NCBI GenBank assembly: GCA_965214435.1 | Contig: OZ243960.1 | Coordinates: forward strand, 3,224,001-3,288,000 | Length of the DNA: 64,000 bases | Origin: Rubrobacter_A sp965214435 | GTDB lineage: Bacteria; Actinomycetota; Rubrobacteria; Rubrobacterales; Rubrobacteraceae | Direction: 5' to 3' | Part shown: piece after piece, positions 56,982-64,000 of the stretch | Position numbering within the stretch: the first letter of the stretch is position 1 | Layout of the letters: each line of letters starts with the position of its first letter | The notes under the pieces: generated by a model | Databases searched by the model: none | What the model saw: only the letters and a program-made list of their open reading frames with translations | What the model was told of the DNA's origin: nothing | Made by a program: the position numbers and the translations under genes

Positions 56982-59867
56982 ATGGTCCTCGGTGGAGAAA
57001 GAGCGGCGGTCCAGAACCCCCTCCTCCGTTACGCCGAAGAAGCGGGATGGGAACGGCTTTCTCCAGAAGAAGCTCTCCGCTTGAGGGGAGGGAAGACAGG
57101 TATCTTTCTGCGCGAGGTGTTGGTAGACCAACTCCAGAGGCTCAATCCCGGCGTGGTAGATCACCAGGATGCCGGGGAGGTCATTAAACGTCTCCAGAGG
57201 GTCGCTCCGACCAGAGAGGGAAACCTCGATGCCTGGGAGTACCTGAAGGGCGTAAAGACCATCTTCGTCCATTCCGAGAACCGGGAGAGAAACATAAAGC
57301 TCCTAGACCCTGCAAACATCAGGGCCAACACCTTCCACGTTACGGACGAGCTTTCTTTCACCAACGGCACCCACACTATAAGGGCCGATGTGGTCTTCTT
57401 CATAAACGGTATCCCGGTGATCTTGGTGGAGGCCAAGGCAGCGACCAAGATAGGGGGAATTTCGGAAGCCCTGGAACAGGTCCGCAGGTACCATCGGGAG
57501 GGACCGGAGCTTCTGGCTATGCTCCAGATCTTCAACCTCACCAACCTCCCCCACTTTTTCTACGGGGCTACCTGGAGCCTCTCAAGGAAGGCTCTCTTTA
57601 ACTGGAGGGCTGAGCAAGCCGGGGACTTCGAGACCCTGGTAAAGAGCTTCGTGGTTCCCCAGAGGGTCCTGCGGGTCATAAACGACTTCATTCTCTTCAC
57701 CCGCAAGGATCAGGAGCTTCAGAAAGTGGTGCTGAGGCCCCACCAGATGAGGGCCGTGGAGAGGGTGCAGAGGAGAGCCAGGGACAGAGAGAAGCGCCGG
57801 GGTCTTATCTGGCACACTCAAGGCAGCGGCAAGACCTACACCATGATTACGGTCGCAAAGAAACTCATCGAGGAACCTTCCCTCGGGAACCCGACGGTCC
57901 TGATGATAGTGGACCGCAACGAGCTTGAATCCCAACTGTTTCAGAACCTGGAGGGTCTGGGATTCGGTCACGTGGAGCCTGCGCGTAGTAAGAGGGATCT
58001 AGCGAAGCTTTTGAGAAACGATCAGAGGGGTCTCATCGTCTCCATGATCCACAAATTCGATGACATCCCCGAGAAGATCAATGAGCGGGACAATATCTTT
58101 GTCCTGGTAGACGAGGCTCATAGAACTACCGGAGGGGAGTTGGGTAACTACCTGATGGGTGCGCTTCCCAACGCCACCTACCTGGGCTTTACCGGGACAC
58201 CGATAGACAAGACCGCCCAGGGCCGGGGAACGTTCAAGACCTTCGGCAGCGAGGACGAGCAGGGGTATCTGGACAAGTACTCCATAAGGGAATCTATCGA
58301 GGATGGAACCACGGTCCCCCTCCACTACACCCTGGCCCCAAATGATTTGCTCGTGGACAGAGAGACGCTCGAACAGGAATTTCTCAGCCTTTCTGAGGCC
58401 GAGGGGGTTAGCGACGTAGAAGAGCTAAACAGGGTCCTTGAGAAAGCCACCACCCTCAAGAACATGCTAAAGAACCCCGAGAGGGTCTCCAAGGTCACCT
58501 CCTTCGTGGCCGAGCACTTCAGGAGCACCATAGAACCTACGGGCTACAAGGCTTTTCTCGTAGCGGCGGACAGGGAAGCCTGCACCCTCTACAAGAGGGA
58601 GTTGGATAAACACCTTCCTCCGGAATACTCGAAAGTGGTAATGAGCCGGGGTCATAACGACCCGCCCGAGTTGGCGGAGTTTCATCTTTCGGATGACGAG
58701 GAGCAGAGGATAAGAAAAGCTTTCAGAAATCCTGAAGAGCTACCGAAGATCCTCATAGTTACGGAGAAGCTCCTTACCGGCTACGACGCGCCGATACTCT
58801 ACTGCATGTACCTCGACAAACCCATGAGGGATCACGTACTTCTCCAGGCGATAGCCAGGGTAAACCGGCCATACGAGGATGCAGAGGGCCGGAGAAAACC
58901 TTCGGGGTTTATCCTCGACTTCGTGGGCATCTTCGACAGGCTGGAGAGTGCCCTGTCCTTTGACTCAGATGAGGTCTCCGGGGTGGTCGAGGGGATAGAC
59001 GTACTCCAGAGGAGGTTTGAGGACCTCATAGACACCGGCAGAGAGGACTACCTACCCCTCTGGGTGGGTCTTACCGGGGACAAGGCTGCTGAGGCTGTTC
59101 TGGAGTACTTTAGGGACGAGGAGAAGCGGGAGGAGTACTACAAGTATTTCAGGGAGCTAGAGGAGATCTACGAGATACTCTCCCCGGACCCCTTCCTGAG
59201 ACCGTTCCTAGAAGACTACGAAGAGCTTACCCGTATCTACCAGTTACTTAGAGCAGCCTACGAACCTCATGTAACGGTGGACAAGAGCTTCCTGAGAAAG
59301 ACCGCGCAACTGGTCCAGGAGCACACCAGTACCCCTCTGATCCGGGGTCCCGAGCAGGAGTACGAGCTTACCCCACAGGCTCTAAAGAGCTTGGCCGAGC
59401 AGGATACGCCCGATACGGTAAAGGTCTTCAACCTGCTCATGGCCGTGAGGAAGATCGTAGAAGAGAAGAGCACCCAAATGCCCTACCTCGTCTCCATAGG
59501 TGAGCGGGCGGAGACAATAGCCCAGGCATTTGAAGAGAGGCTCTCCACGACCCAGGAAGCCCTACAAGACCTGATCAGGACCATAGAGGACTTGAACCAG
59601 GCTGGGGAGCTTAGAAAGCAGTCAGATCTCTCTAACGAAGCCTTCTCGGTACAGGTCCTCCTGCAGGGCAGCGACATCGGGAGAGCAGAGGAGATAGCCA
59701 GAGAAACCTCTAGGGCATTAGAGGATAATCCTCACTGGAATGAGAGCATCGAGCAGGAAAAGCGGGTGAGAATATCTCTCTACAAGTCACTAGGGGGGAC
59801 GGAGCGCGAGAAGATGTTCGACGTAGTGGACAGGATCATGACGATGCTGAAAAGAGGCTCAAAGTAG
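56982..59867 (+). CDS. hsdR: Type I restriction enzyme HsdR
   Basis: HsdR is the translocase/nuclease subunit. The 961-residue product has the PD-(D/E)xK nuclease (D136, then VEAKA with E150 and K152), the SF2 helicase Walker A HTQGSGKTYTM (about residue 280), DEAHR (about 377), FTGTPI and a second RecA domain with ARVNRPY. It starts two bases after the hsdS stop. Near its 3' end the -1 frame is open and continues as a YgjP-like metallopeptidase. Confidence 0.96.
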   Translation: MVLGGERAAVQNPLLRYAEEAGWERLSPEEALRLRGGKTGIFLREVLVDQLQRLNPGVVDHQDAGEVIKRLQRVAPTREGNLDAWEYLKGVKTIFVHSENRERNIKLLDPANIRANTFHVTDELSFTNGTHTIRADVVFFINGIPVILVEAKAATKIGGISEALEQVRRYHREGPELLAMLQIFNLTNLPHFFYGATWSLSRKALFNWRAEQAGDFETLVKSFVVPQRVLRVINDFILFTRKDQELQKVVLRPHQMRAVERVQRRARDREKRRGLIWHTQGSGKTYTMITVAKKLIEEPSLGNPTVLMIVDRNELESQLFQNLEGLGFGHVEPARSKRDLAKLLRNDQRGLIVSMIHKFDDIPEKINERDNIFVLVDEAHRTTGGELGNYLMGALPNATYLGFTGTPIDKTAQGRGTFKTFGSEDEQGYLDKYSIRESIEDGTTVPLHYTLAPNDLLVDRETLEQEFLSLSEAEGVSDVEELNRVLEKATTLKNMLKNPERVSKVTSFVAEHFRSTIEPTGYKAFLVAADREACTLYKRELDKHLPPEYSKVVMSRGHNDPPELAEFHLSDDEEQRIRKAFRNPEELPKILIVTEKLLTGYDAPILYCMYLDKPMRDHVLLQAIARVNRPYEDAEGRRKPSGFILDFVGIFDRLESALSFDSDEVSGVVEGIDVLQRRFEDLIDTGREDYLPLWVGLTGDKAAEAVLEYFRDEEKREEYYKYFRELEEIYEILSPDPFLRPFLEDYEELTRIYQLLRAAYEPHVTVDKSFLRKTAQLVQEHTSTPLIRGPEQEYELTPQALKSLAEQDTPDTVKVFNLLMAVRKIVEEKSTQMPYLVSIGERAETIAQAFEERLSTTQEALQDLIRTIEDLNQAGELRKQSDLSNEAFSVQVLLQGSDIGRAEEIARETSRALEDNPHWNESIEQEKRVRISLYKSLGGTEREKMFDVVDRIMTMLKRGSK

Positions 59868-59875
59868 AGAAGACC

Positions 59876-60175
59876 CTGCCCGTACCTCTGGAGGAGACAG
59901 TCCCCTCAGACCTTTTCAAGTCGGAGGTCAGAGCCTGGGCCAAGAGGATCGGGGTAGAGCCCAAAGAGGTCCACTTGCGCCCGATGAGCAGGAAGTGGGC
60001 AAGCTGCTCTTCCCTAGGGAGACTCACCTTCAACACCGAGCTTCTCTACGAGACCGCGTCGTTCAGGAGAGAGGTCATCGTTCACGAGTTGCTGCATCTC
60101 AAGATCCCCAACCACGGCAAGGTTTTCAAAGCTTTATTGAGAGCATATTTAGCAAAGCCGGGGGAAGTTTCCTGA
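59876..60175 (+). CDS. YgjP-like (DUF45) metallopeptidase without a standard start
   Basis: The frame encodes LFKSEVRAWAKRIGVEPKEVH, then MSRKWASCSSLGRLTFNTEL and the zinc motif HELLHLKIPNHG, the core of the short YgjP/DUF45 family often found behind type I hsdR genes. The frame is open from inside hsdR (-1 relative to it). There is no ATG or GTG before the conserved region; TTG 59966-59975 and ATG 59975 would cut off its first third. CTG at 59876 or 59888 near the hsdR stop is the best initiation candidate. A -1 frameshift fusion with HsdR is the alternative. The family's role in restriction systems is not established. Confidence 0.7.
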   Translation: MPVPLEETVPSDLFKSEVRAWAKRIGVEPKEVHLRPMSRKWASCSSLGRLTFNTELLYETASFRREVIVHELLHLKIPNHGKVFKALLRAYLAKPGEVS

Positions 60176-60240
60176 AGTCCACGATTACTCCGCCGCTCAC
60201 GCTATTGAACGGTAGCGCTCTTGTGTATAGGAGGAAGGAG

Positions 60241-60275
60241 GTGAGAGCGAGTCTCTTTACTTAGCGCAGACTCGC
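60241..60275 (+). promoter_or_regulatory. Leader mini-gene and hairpin upstream of 60286
   Basis: A very strong ribosome-binding site (GGAGGAAGGAGG, 60229-60240) precedes a seven-codon reading frame GTG...TAG (60241-60264, MRASLFT). The 5' arm of an 8-bp hairpin, GCGAGTCT (60247-60254) with AGACTCGC (60268-60275), overlaps the mini-gene. The hairpin ends 10 bases before the next ATG, so translation of the leader could open or close it. Confidence 0.45.
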
Positions 60276-60285
60276 GCCACCACAT

Positions 60286-61236
60286 ATGGCGATTTCACCC
60301 AAAGAACCAGACCCGAGAATTATTCAGTATTTTATATTTTGTCATCGTAGAAGAGATGGAGTGCCAGATACAGAAACTTGTCGTGAACTCGGCTTCGGAT
60401 CAAAAGAGGCTCTCTACCGGCGATTGGCTAACGATGGATTCCCGGTGTGCGTAAGTTGCGGCGCAACTCCTGAGAAGCCTAACCATTGTGAGGCTCGAAA
60501 GCAGCGTAAGGATCAAAAGCAGCGTAAGGCTCGAAGTTCAGGGGACCCGGTCGAGTTACCCCCTGCCGATAGAGCCAAGGATCTTTTCCGTAAAGATGTC
60601 GAGGAATTAGTCGAGAATATAGACGAGTTGCATAATCTGAGAGAAACCCTTCAAGCAGAGCGCTTTGTATCTTCTGTACGGATAGACGATGATTGGGAAT
60701 GGTTCTACCGGAAGGATTTCTCAGAGGAAGAGTGGAGAAAGCTCTGCGAGACGGGAGGAGCAGACCCAGACCTAGAAGAAGTTTTTCTACGACTTGACAC
60801 CAGTTTTCATCCCTCTGGTGTACGAAAGCAACCTTACAGAGTACTTACCTACTTGATCGCTTTGCACGTACTCATGGGAGGCTCTGTAAATCCTCTACTT
60901 GAGGCGCTCCATCCCGCGACTGAGGAGCTTGACTGGGAAGAGATGAGAAAAGAGTTGTATGGCGAGCGCGGCGTAGTGACTACGTTGAAAAACTCTGCCA
61001 ATCAGCTAGCTACGGTAGTGCGGGGTGGTAAGGTGCGCCGAGGTCCTCCTCCGGGAGAGGTGTCCCGTAAAGAGCAGTGGATAGCTTGGTACCTAATACG
61101 TCCACTCGCTGACAGAGAGTACACGAACGAGCAGATTCTCACGGAGCTTGTAGACGAAGGTTATCTTGAGGAGGGCGAAGACACCGAGGAAGAGATAGCT
61201 CGTCTGAGGCATCTCAACTTGCCGTTTCCTGAATAA
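60286..61236 (+). CDS. Orphan island protein with a small zinc-finger-like segment
   Basis: I do not recognise it. The 316-residue product has an N-terminal segment that looks like a winged or Mor-like helix region (IIQYFIFCHRRRDGVPDTET, then GSKEALYRRLANDGFPV). A cysteine cluster, CVSCGATPEKPNHC, and a basic linker follow. The large C-terminal acidic helical domain contains EWFYRKDFSEEEWRKLCE and ALHVLMGGSVNPLLEALHP. No ribosome-binding site lies before the ATG. It follows the leader/hairpin and precedes the primase-helicase gene. Confidence 0.65.
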   Translation: MAISPKEPDPRIIQYFIFCHRRRDGVPDTETCRELGFGSKEALYRRLANDGFPVCVSCGATPEKPNHCEARKQRKDQKQRKARSSGDPVELPPADRAKDLFRKDVEELVENIDELHNLRETLQAERFVSSVRIDDDWEWFYRKDFSEEEWRKLCETGGADPDLEEVFLRLDTSFHPSGVRKQPYRVLTYLIALHVLMGGSVNPLLEALHPATEELDWEEMRKELYGERGVVTTLKNSANQLATVVRGGKVRRGPPPGEVSRKEQWIAWYLIRPLADREYTNEQILTELVDEGYLEEGEDTEEEIARLRHLNLPFPE

Positions 61237-61564
61237 ATTCTGCACCAGGTCCTCCAAAGGCAAAAAACAAACTACCAATCTAATTCCGGAAATTGCATCC
61301 TATCCTCATGAGCATGAGAGTTTTGGAGGAATACACACGGTACCCCCTCTTTGGATTCCAAGGAGACTTCCGGTCATTCCTTATTAACCGTCTAGTACTA
61401 GAGGAATCTAAAGTAGTCGAAGATACCTCCTGTATCTAACGAACAGAAAGGAATTAGAAAGACCTCAGTTAAAGAAAACGGATCTCCCCTATCCCATTAA
61501 GAAGAGATCCAAGAACAATAAATCTCAGTACATACGCGCAATAGTACGTGTGAGAAAGGTACAT
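61237..61564. other. Non-coding stretch with one hairpin
   Basis: No supported gene. A 43-codon frame from 61308 lacks a ribosome-binding site. GGATCTC and GAGATCC (61480-61510) can form a hairpin. Confidence 0.4.
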
Positions 61565-61714
61565 ATGACTATACACAAGAACACCGGAGAAAGTGCGATA
61601 CGAGACTCGCTGCTCCCATTTACTAGTTGGCTGAGGAGAAAGCGACCGCTAACTCTCTCCATTTCGATACTTTTCAATTTCAGCTTAGGGGAGGCTACTA
61701 ATGAGTCCCTTTAG
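61565..61714 (+). CDS. Possible 49-residue protein upstream of the primase-helicase
   Basis: The ATG at 61565 has AAAGG five bases upstream and opens 49 codons (MTIHKNTGESAIRDSLLPFT at the start), ending 14 bases inside the next gene. It is basic in the middle and hydrophobic near the end. Overlap with the primase start suggests coupling. I do not recognise it, and it could be chance. Confidence 0.35.
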   Translation: MTIHKNTGESAIRDSLLPFTSWLRRKRPLTLSISILFNFSLGEATNESL

Positions 61715-63905
61715 CATAGATAAAGGCTCGGACGTTACTAGTTATGCGGGAGAGTACATAGATAACGGTTTCTGTCCCATCCCGATTACTTTTGGAAGTA
61801 AGCGTCCGACTCTCGGGGGATGGCCCGATCTCCGCATAGAACGGGAACGAGTATCCCACCACTTTAGCGGGAAGAACAAAAACATCGGCCTTCTACTAGG
61901 AAAGCCTTCTGGTTGGCGCGTAAACGTTGACCTTGACATTCCGGAGGCTCGGCGGATAGCCGGTAGATTCCTTACCCCAACGCTTACCAGCGGTAGATGC
62001 AGTGCTCCCAATTCCCACTGGTGGTATGTAGCCCTTGAAACCAAGACTGAAAAGTGGAAAGACACCGGTGGCGAGATGCTCCTCGAACTCCGCTCGACTG
62101 GACACCAGACGCTCGTGGAACCTTCCGTGCATCCTTCCGGGGAAAGCTATAGCTGGAACCGGGATAGCGGCCCCGAAATGTCGGAGATAACCGTCGATGA
62201 TCTTGTGAGGCGTTGCAGGGAACTTGCCACTGCAACACTGATAGCTCGCCACCTACCTGCAGCCGGTCTTCACGACCACTACGCCTTGCCCTTGGCCGGG
62301 TACTTGCTGAAACAAGGACGTTTAGACGAGGAAACCACGGCAAGGATACTGCTCGCCGCATGGCATGCTGGTAACAGGGATAGTGCCGAGGCTTGCAGGG
62401 ACCTTGAGGGGATCGTGAGAACTACCGCGAAGAAGCTAACCGCAGGAGAAAAGGTACGAGGAGGGAGAATCCTTGAAGAAAATGCACCCGGGATACCTCA
62501 TCTCTTGGCTCGTTGGTGGGGCTGGACGGTAGGAAATACTCCAGGAAGCTCCCACAACGACAAGAAGACCCCGACTCACGACGAGTTGCGGGATCGGTGG
62601 CTGGAAGCAGCCCCCCCTACAGCGTATGGTCTAGGTAGCTGGCAGCGCTACAAAAGCGGAATATGGTCCCCTGTACAGAGTCTCTCCATCCAGAACGAGA
62701 TATGCAGAGTGCTAGAAGAAGCAAAGCCTGAGGGCGTAAAGCCTACATCTACGATAATTAATAGCGTCGAGAGTTTGAGTCGAGCAAATACAGCGGTTCC
62801 AGACGAGACCTGGGACTCTAACAAAGACATACTCGTGTGTGCCAACGGCACTTTAGACATTTCGTCTGGAACTCTCCGTGAACATCGGCAGAAGGATTAC
62901 GCGAGCAGCGCCGTTCCTTATGCGTACGACTCTGATGCTGCCGCTCCCACGTGGATCTCGTACCTCAACTCAACTGTACCGGACGCGCAGTGGCTCCTTC
63001 AAGAGTTTGCTGGCTATTGCCTTACCTCCGACACAAGCCACGAAGTAGCCGTGTGGCTGTACGGACCTCCGGGCAGCGGGAAATCCACTTTCATAGAAGG
63101 TCTTACAACTATGATGGGAGCCCGCGCGGGAGTACTGGGACTTGCCGATGTCCAGCAATCTCGCTTCGCTTTAGGTAATTTGCCGGGTAAGACCTTACTC
63201 CACGCCACTGAGCAGCCCTCCGACTACGTTCGATCTACTCATATCTTGAACTCCGTCATTTCCGGCGAAGCCATATCTGTAGAGCAGAAGTTCAAAGACC
63301 CTTTCACCGTAGTACCAAGGGCAAAAGTCTGCTGGGCTATGAACGAACTTCCAAGGGTAGGTGAGACTAACAGTGGTCTCTTCCGGAGAGTAAAAGTCAT
63401 CGCCTTCCCGAAGCTCAAAAACAAACGGGCTCCCGAGATCAAAAAGCAGATCAAGGAAGAGGGCGCTGGGATACTGGTTTGGGCTTTGGAAGGGTTGTAC
63501 AGGCTGCGAGAACGCGGGCACTTTGAGATCCCCGATAGTGTCAAAAGTGCAACGGAGGAGTTCCGGCAGACCAACGATATACCTGGTCTCTTTGTAAGTG
63601 AGGCTTGCACATGTACTGACACTAACAGAACTCAAGCTGGGCACCTTTACGAAGCTTATAAAACTTGGTGCCACGTCAATGGTCACAAGCCGTTGTCTTC
63701 CACCGCCATCGCTAAAGACTGGGTACGGCTAGGATTCCAGAAGAAGCGGATTAACGGTAGACACTACTATCAGGGAATAGGTCTCGATACCGAGTGGTCG
63801 TACGAGCACGCTCCCGGAGTCTCGCTTTGTGCGAGACAGGATGTACCTCCGGGGGAGTCGAGTATAGACGAGGATGAAGAATGCGAGCGGTGGAGTCGAG
63901 TATAG
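61701..63905 (+). CDS. Bifunctional primase/polymerase-helicase replication protein
   Basis: The 734-residue product joins an N-terminal prim-pol domain to a P4/D5-type SF3 helicase. The first has GFCPIPITFGSKRPTLGGW, the catalytic DLD at about residues 77-79, ELRSTGHQTLVEPSVHPSGE, and the primase C-terminal helices. The D5_N region (ILVCANGTLDISSGTL, then SAVPYAYD) precedes Walker A GPPGSGKST at about 455 and AMNELPRV. AGGGGAGG lies six bases before the ATG. Such proteins initiate replication of phages, satellites and integrative plasmids. Confidence 0.93.
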   Translation: MSPFSIDKGSDVTSYAGEYIDNGFCPIPITFGSKRPTLGGWPDLRIERERVSHHFSGKNKNIGLLLGKPSGWRVNVDLDIPEARRIAGRFLTPTLTSGRCSAPNSHWWYVALETKTEKWKDTGGEMLLELRSTGHQTLVEPSVHPSGESYSWNRDSGPEMSEITVDDLVRRCRELATATLIARHLPAAGLHDHYALPLAGYLLKQGRLDEETTARILLAAWHAGNRDSAEACRDLEGIVRTTAKKLTAGEKVRGGRILEENAPGIPHLLARWWGWTVGNTPGSSHNDKKTPTHDELRDRWLEAAPPTAYGLGSWQRYKSGIWSPVQSLSIQNEICRVLEEAKPEGVKPTSTIINSVESLSRANTAVPDETWDSNKDILVCANGTLDISSGTLREHRQKDYASSAVPYAYDSDAAAPTWISYLNSTVPDAQWLLQEFAGYCLTSDTSHEVAVWLYGPPGSGKSTFIEGLTTMMGARAGVLGLADVQQSRFALGNLPGKTLLHATEQPSDYVRSTHILNSVISGEAISVEQKFKDPFTVVPRAKVCWAMNELPRVGETNSGLFRRVKVIAFPKLKNKRAPEIKKQIKEEGAGILVWALEGLYRLRERGHFEIPDSVKSATEEFRQTNDIPGLFVSEACTCTDTNRTQAGHLYEAYKTWCHVNGHKPLSSTAIAKDWVRLGFQKKRINGRHYYQGIGLDTEWSYEHAPGVSLCARQDVPPGESSIDEDEECERWSRV

Positions 63906-63929
63906 AAGAGAACGAAGAATGCGAGTAGT
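63854..63929 (+). repeat. 38-bp tandem duplication at the primase-helicase stop
   Basis: Copies at 63854-63891 and 63892-63929 share GGAGTCGAGTATAG and GAAGAATGCGAG with a few substitutions. The period is not a multiple of three, and the TAG stop lies in the second copy, so the duplication created the present C-terminus. Beyond 63930 no gene is visible. Confidence 0.6.
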
Positions 63930-64000
63930 GAGGGTGGGTTGAGAGACGGGTGAGGGTTGAGGTGATGCTCTAGTTACTACGTTTCCCTATAGACGCGGCT

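Larger units (their letters stand above)
51449..64000. mobile_element. Genomic island at tRNA-Arg(CCG), right end outside window
   Basis: A 42-base tRNA-Arg 3' remnant marks the left end. Downstream genes are less GC-rich and use many AGG and AGA arginine codons, unlike the CGG/CGC-rich host genes. They comprise a TIR-like pair, a type I restriction system, a YgjP-like protease, orphan proteins and a primase-helicase. No integrase is visible, so it and the intact tRNA should lie to the right of the window. Confidence 0.75.

Noticed and set aside
61308..61439. 43-codon plus-strand frame (MSMRVLEEY...)
   Set aside because: It has no ribosome-binding site and no recognisable feature; a nearby -10-like TATCCT is too weak to rely on.

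Overview
The window looks like the chromosome of a high-GC, deep-branching actinobacterium; Rubrobacterales is my best guess, with moderate confidence. This rests on gene content and GC-rich codon use, including actinobacterial RNA polymerase subunits, a CarD regulator, a class I lysyl-tRNA synthetase and several apparently leaderless mRNAs. No 16S rRNA gene is present to settle it. Window ends cut fusA (left) and a genomic island (right).

Positions 1-37,194 are a core housekeeping block, nearly all on the minus strand. Read in the direction of transcription it runs tilS-hpt-ftsH-folP-[Clp_N::folB]-folK-coaX-greA-lysS(class I)-clpC-radA-disA-carD-ispD-ispF-gltX-cysS-rlmB-NYN nuclease, then tRNAs-tuf-rpmG-tRNA-Trp-secE-nusG-rplK-rplA-rplJ-rplL-rpoB-rpoC-rpsL-rpsG-fusA. 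This is very close to the order in the Bacillus subtilis origin-proximal region. Oddities here are a Clp_N domain fused to a FolB-like domain in the folate operon, ispD and ispF with no ordinary start codon, a ClgR-type box before clpC, an insertion in EF-G, and an altered RHR motif in DisA.

Positions 37,252-43,632 hold a 6.3 kb integrative element in the 3' half of the initiator tRNA-fMet gene, bounded by a 76-bp direct repeat. It carries a tyrosine integrase, two Xre regulators, a cluster of DnaA boxes, and a primase-polymerase whose ATPase/helicase half lies in the -1 frame, with two slippery sites in the overlap. It is probably an integrative plasmid that can replicate.

Positions 43,587-51,374 return to host sequence: intact tRNA-fMet, two small leaderless genes, tRNA-Ala, a NIF3 family gene, a sugar cluster (fructokinase, mannose-6-phosphate isomerase, sugar symporter), murJ and a small acidic protein.

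From 51,449 to the end is a second island, starting at a truncated tRNA-Arg(CCG) and running off the window. Its genes use many AGG/AGA codons and are less GC-rich. It carries a TIR-like (ThsB/DUF1863 type) gene paired with a small membrane protein, which is a candidate two-gene antiphage module. It also carries a complete type I restriction-modification system followed by a YgjP-like metallopeptidase without a normal start, an orphan 316-residue protein behind a leader-peptide/hairpin arrangement, and a primase-helicase replication protein.
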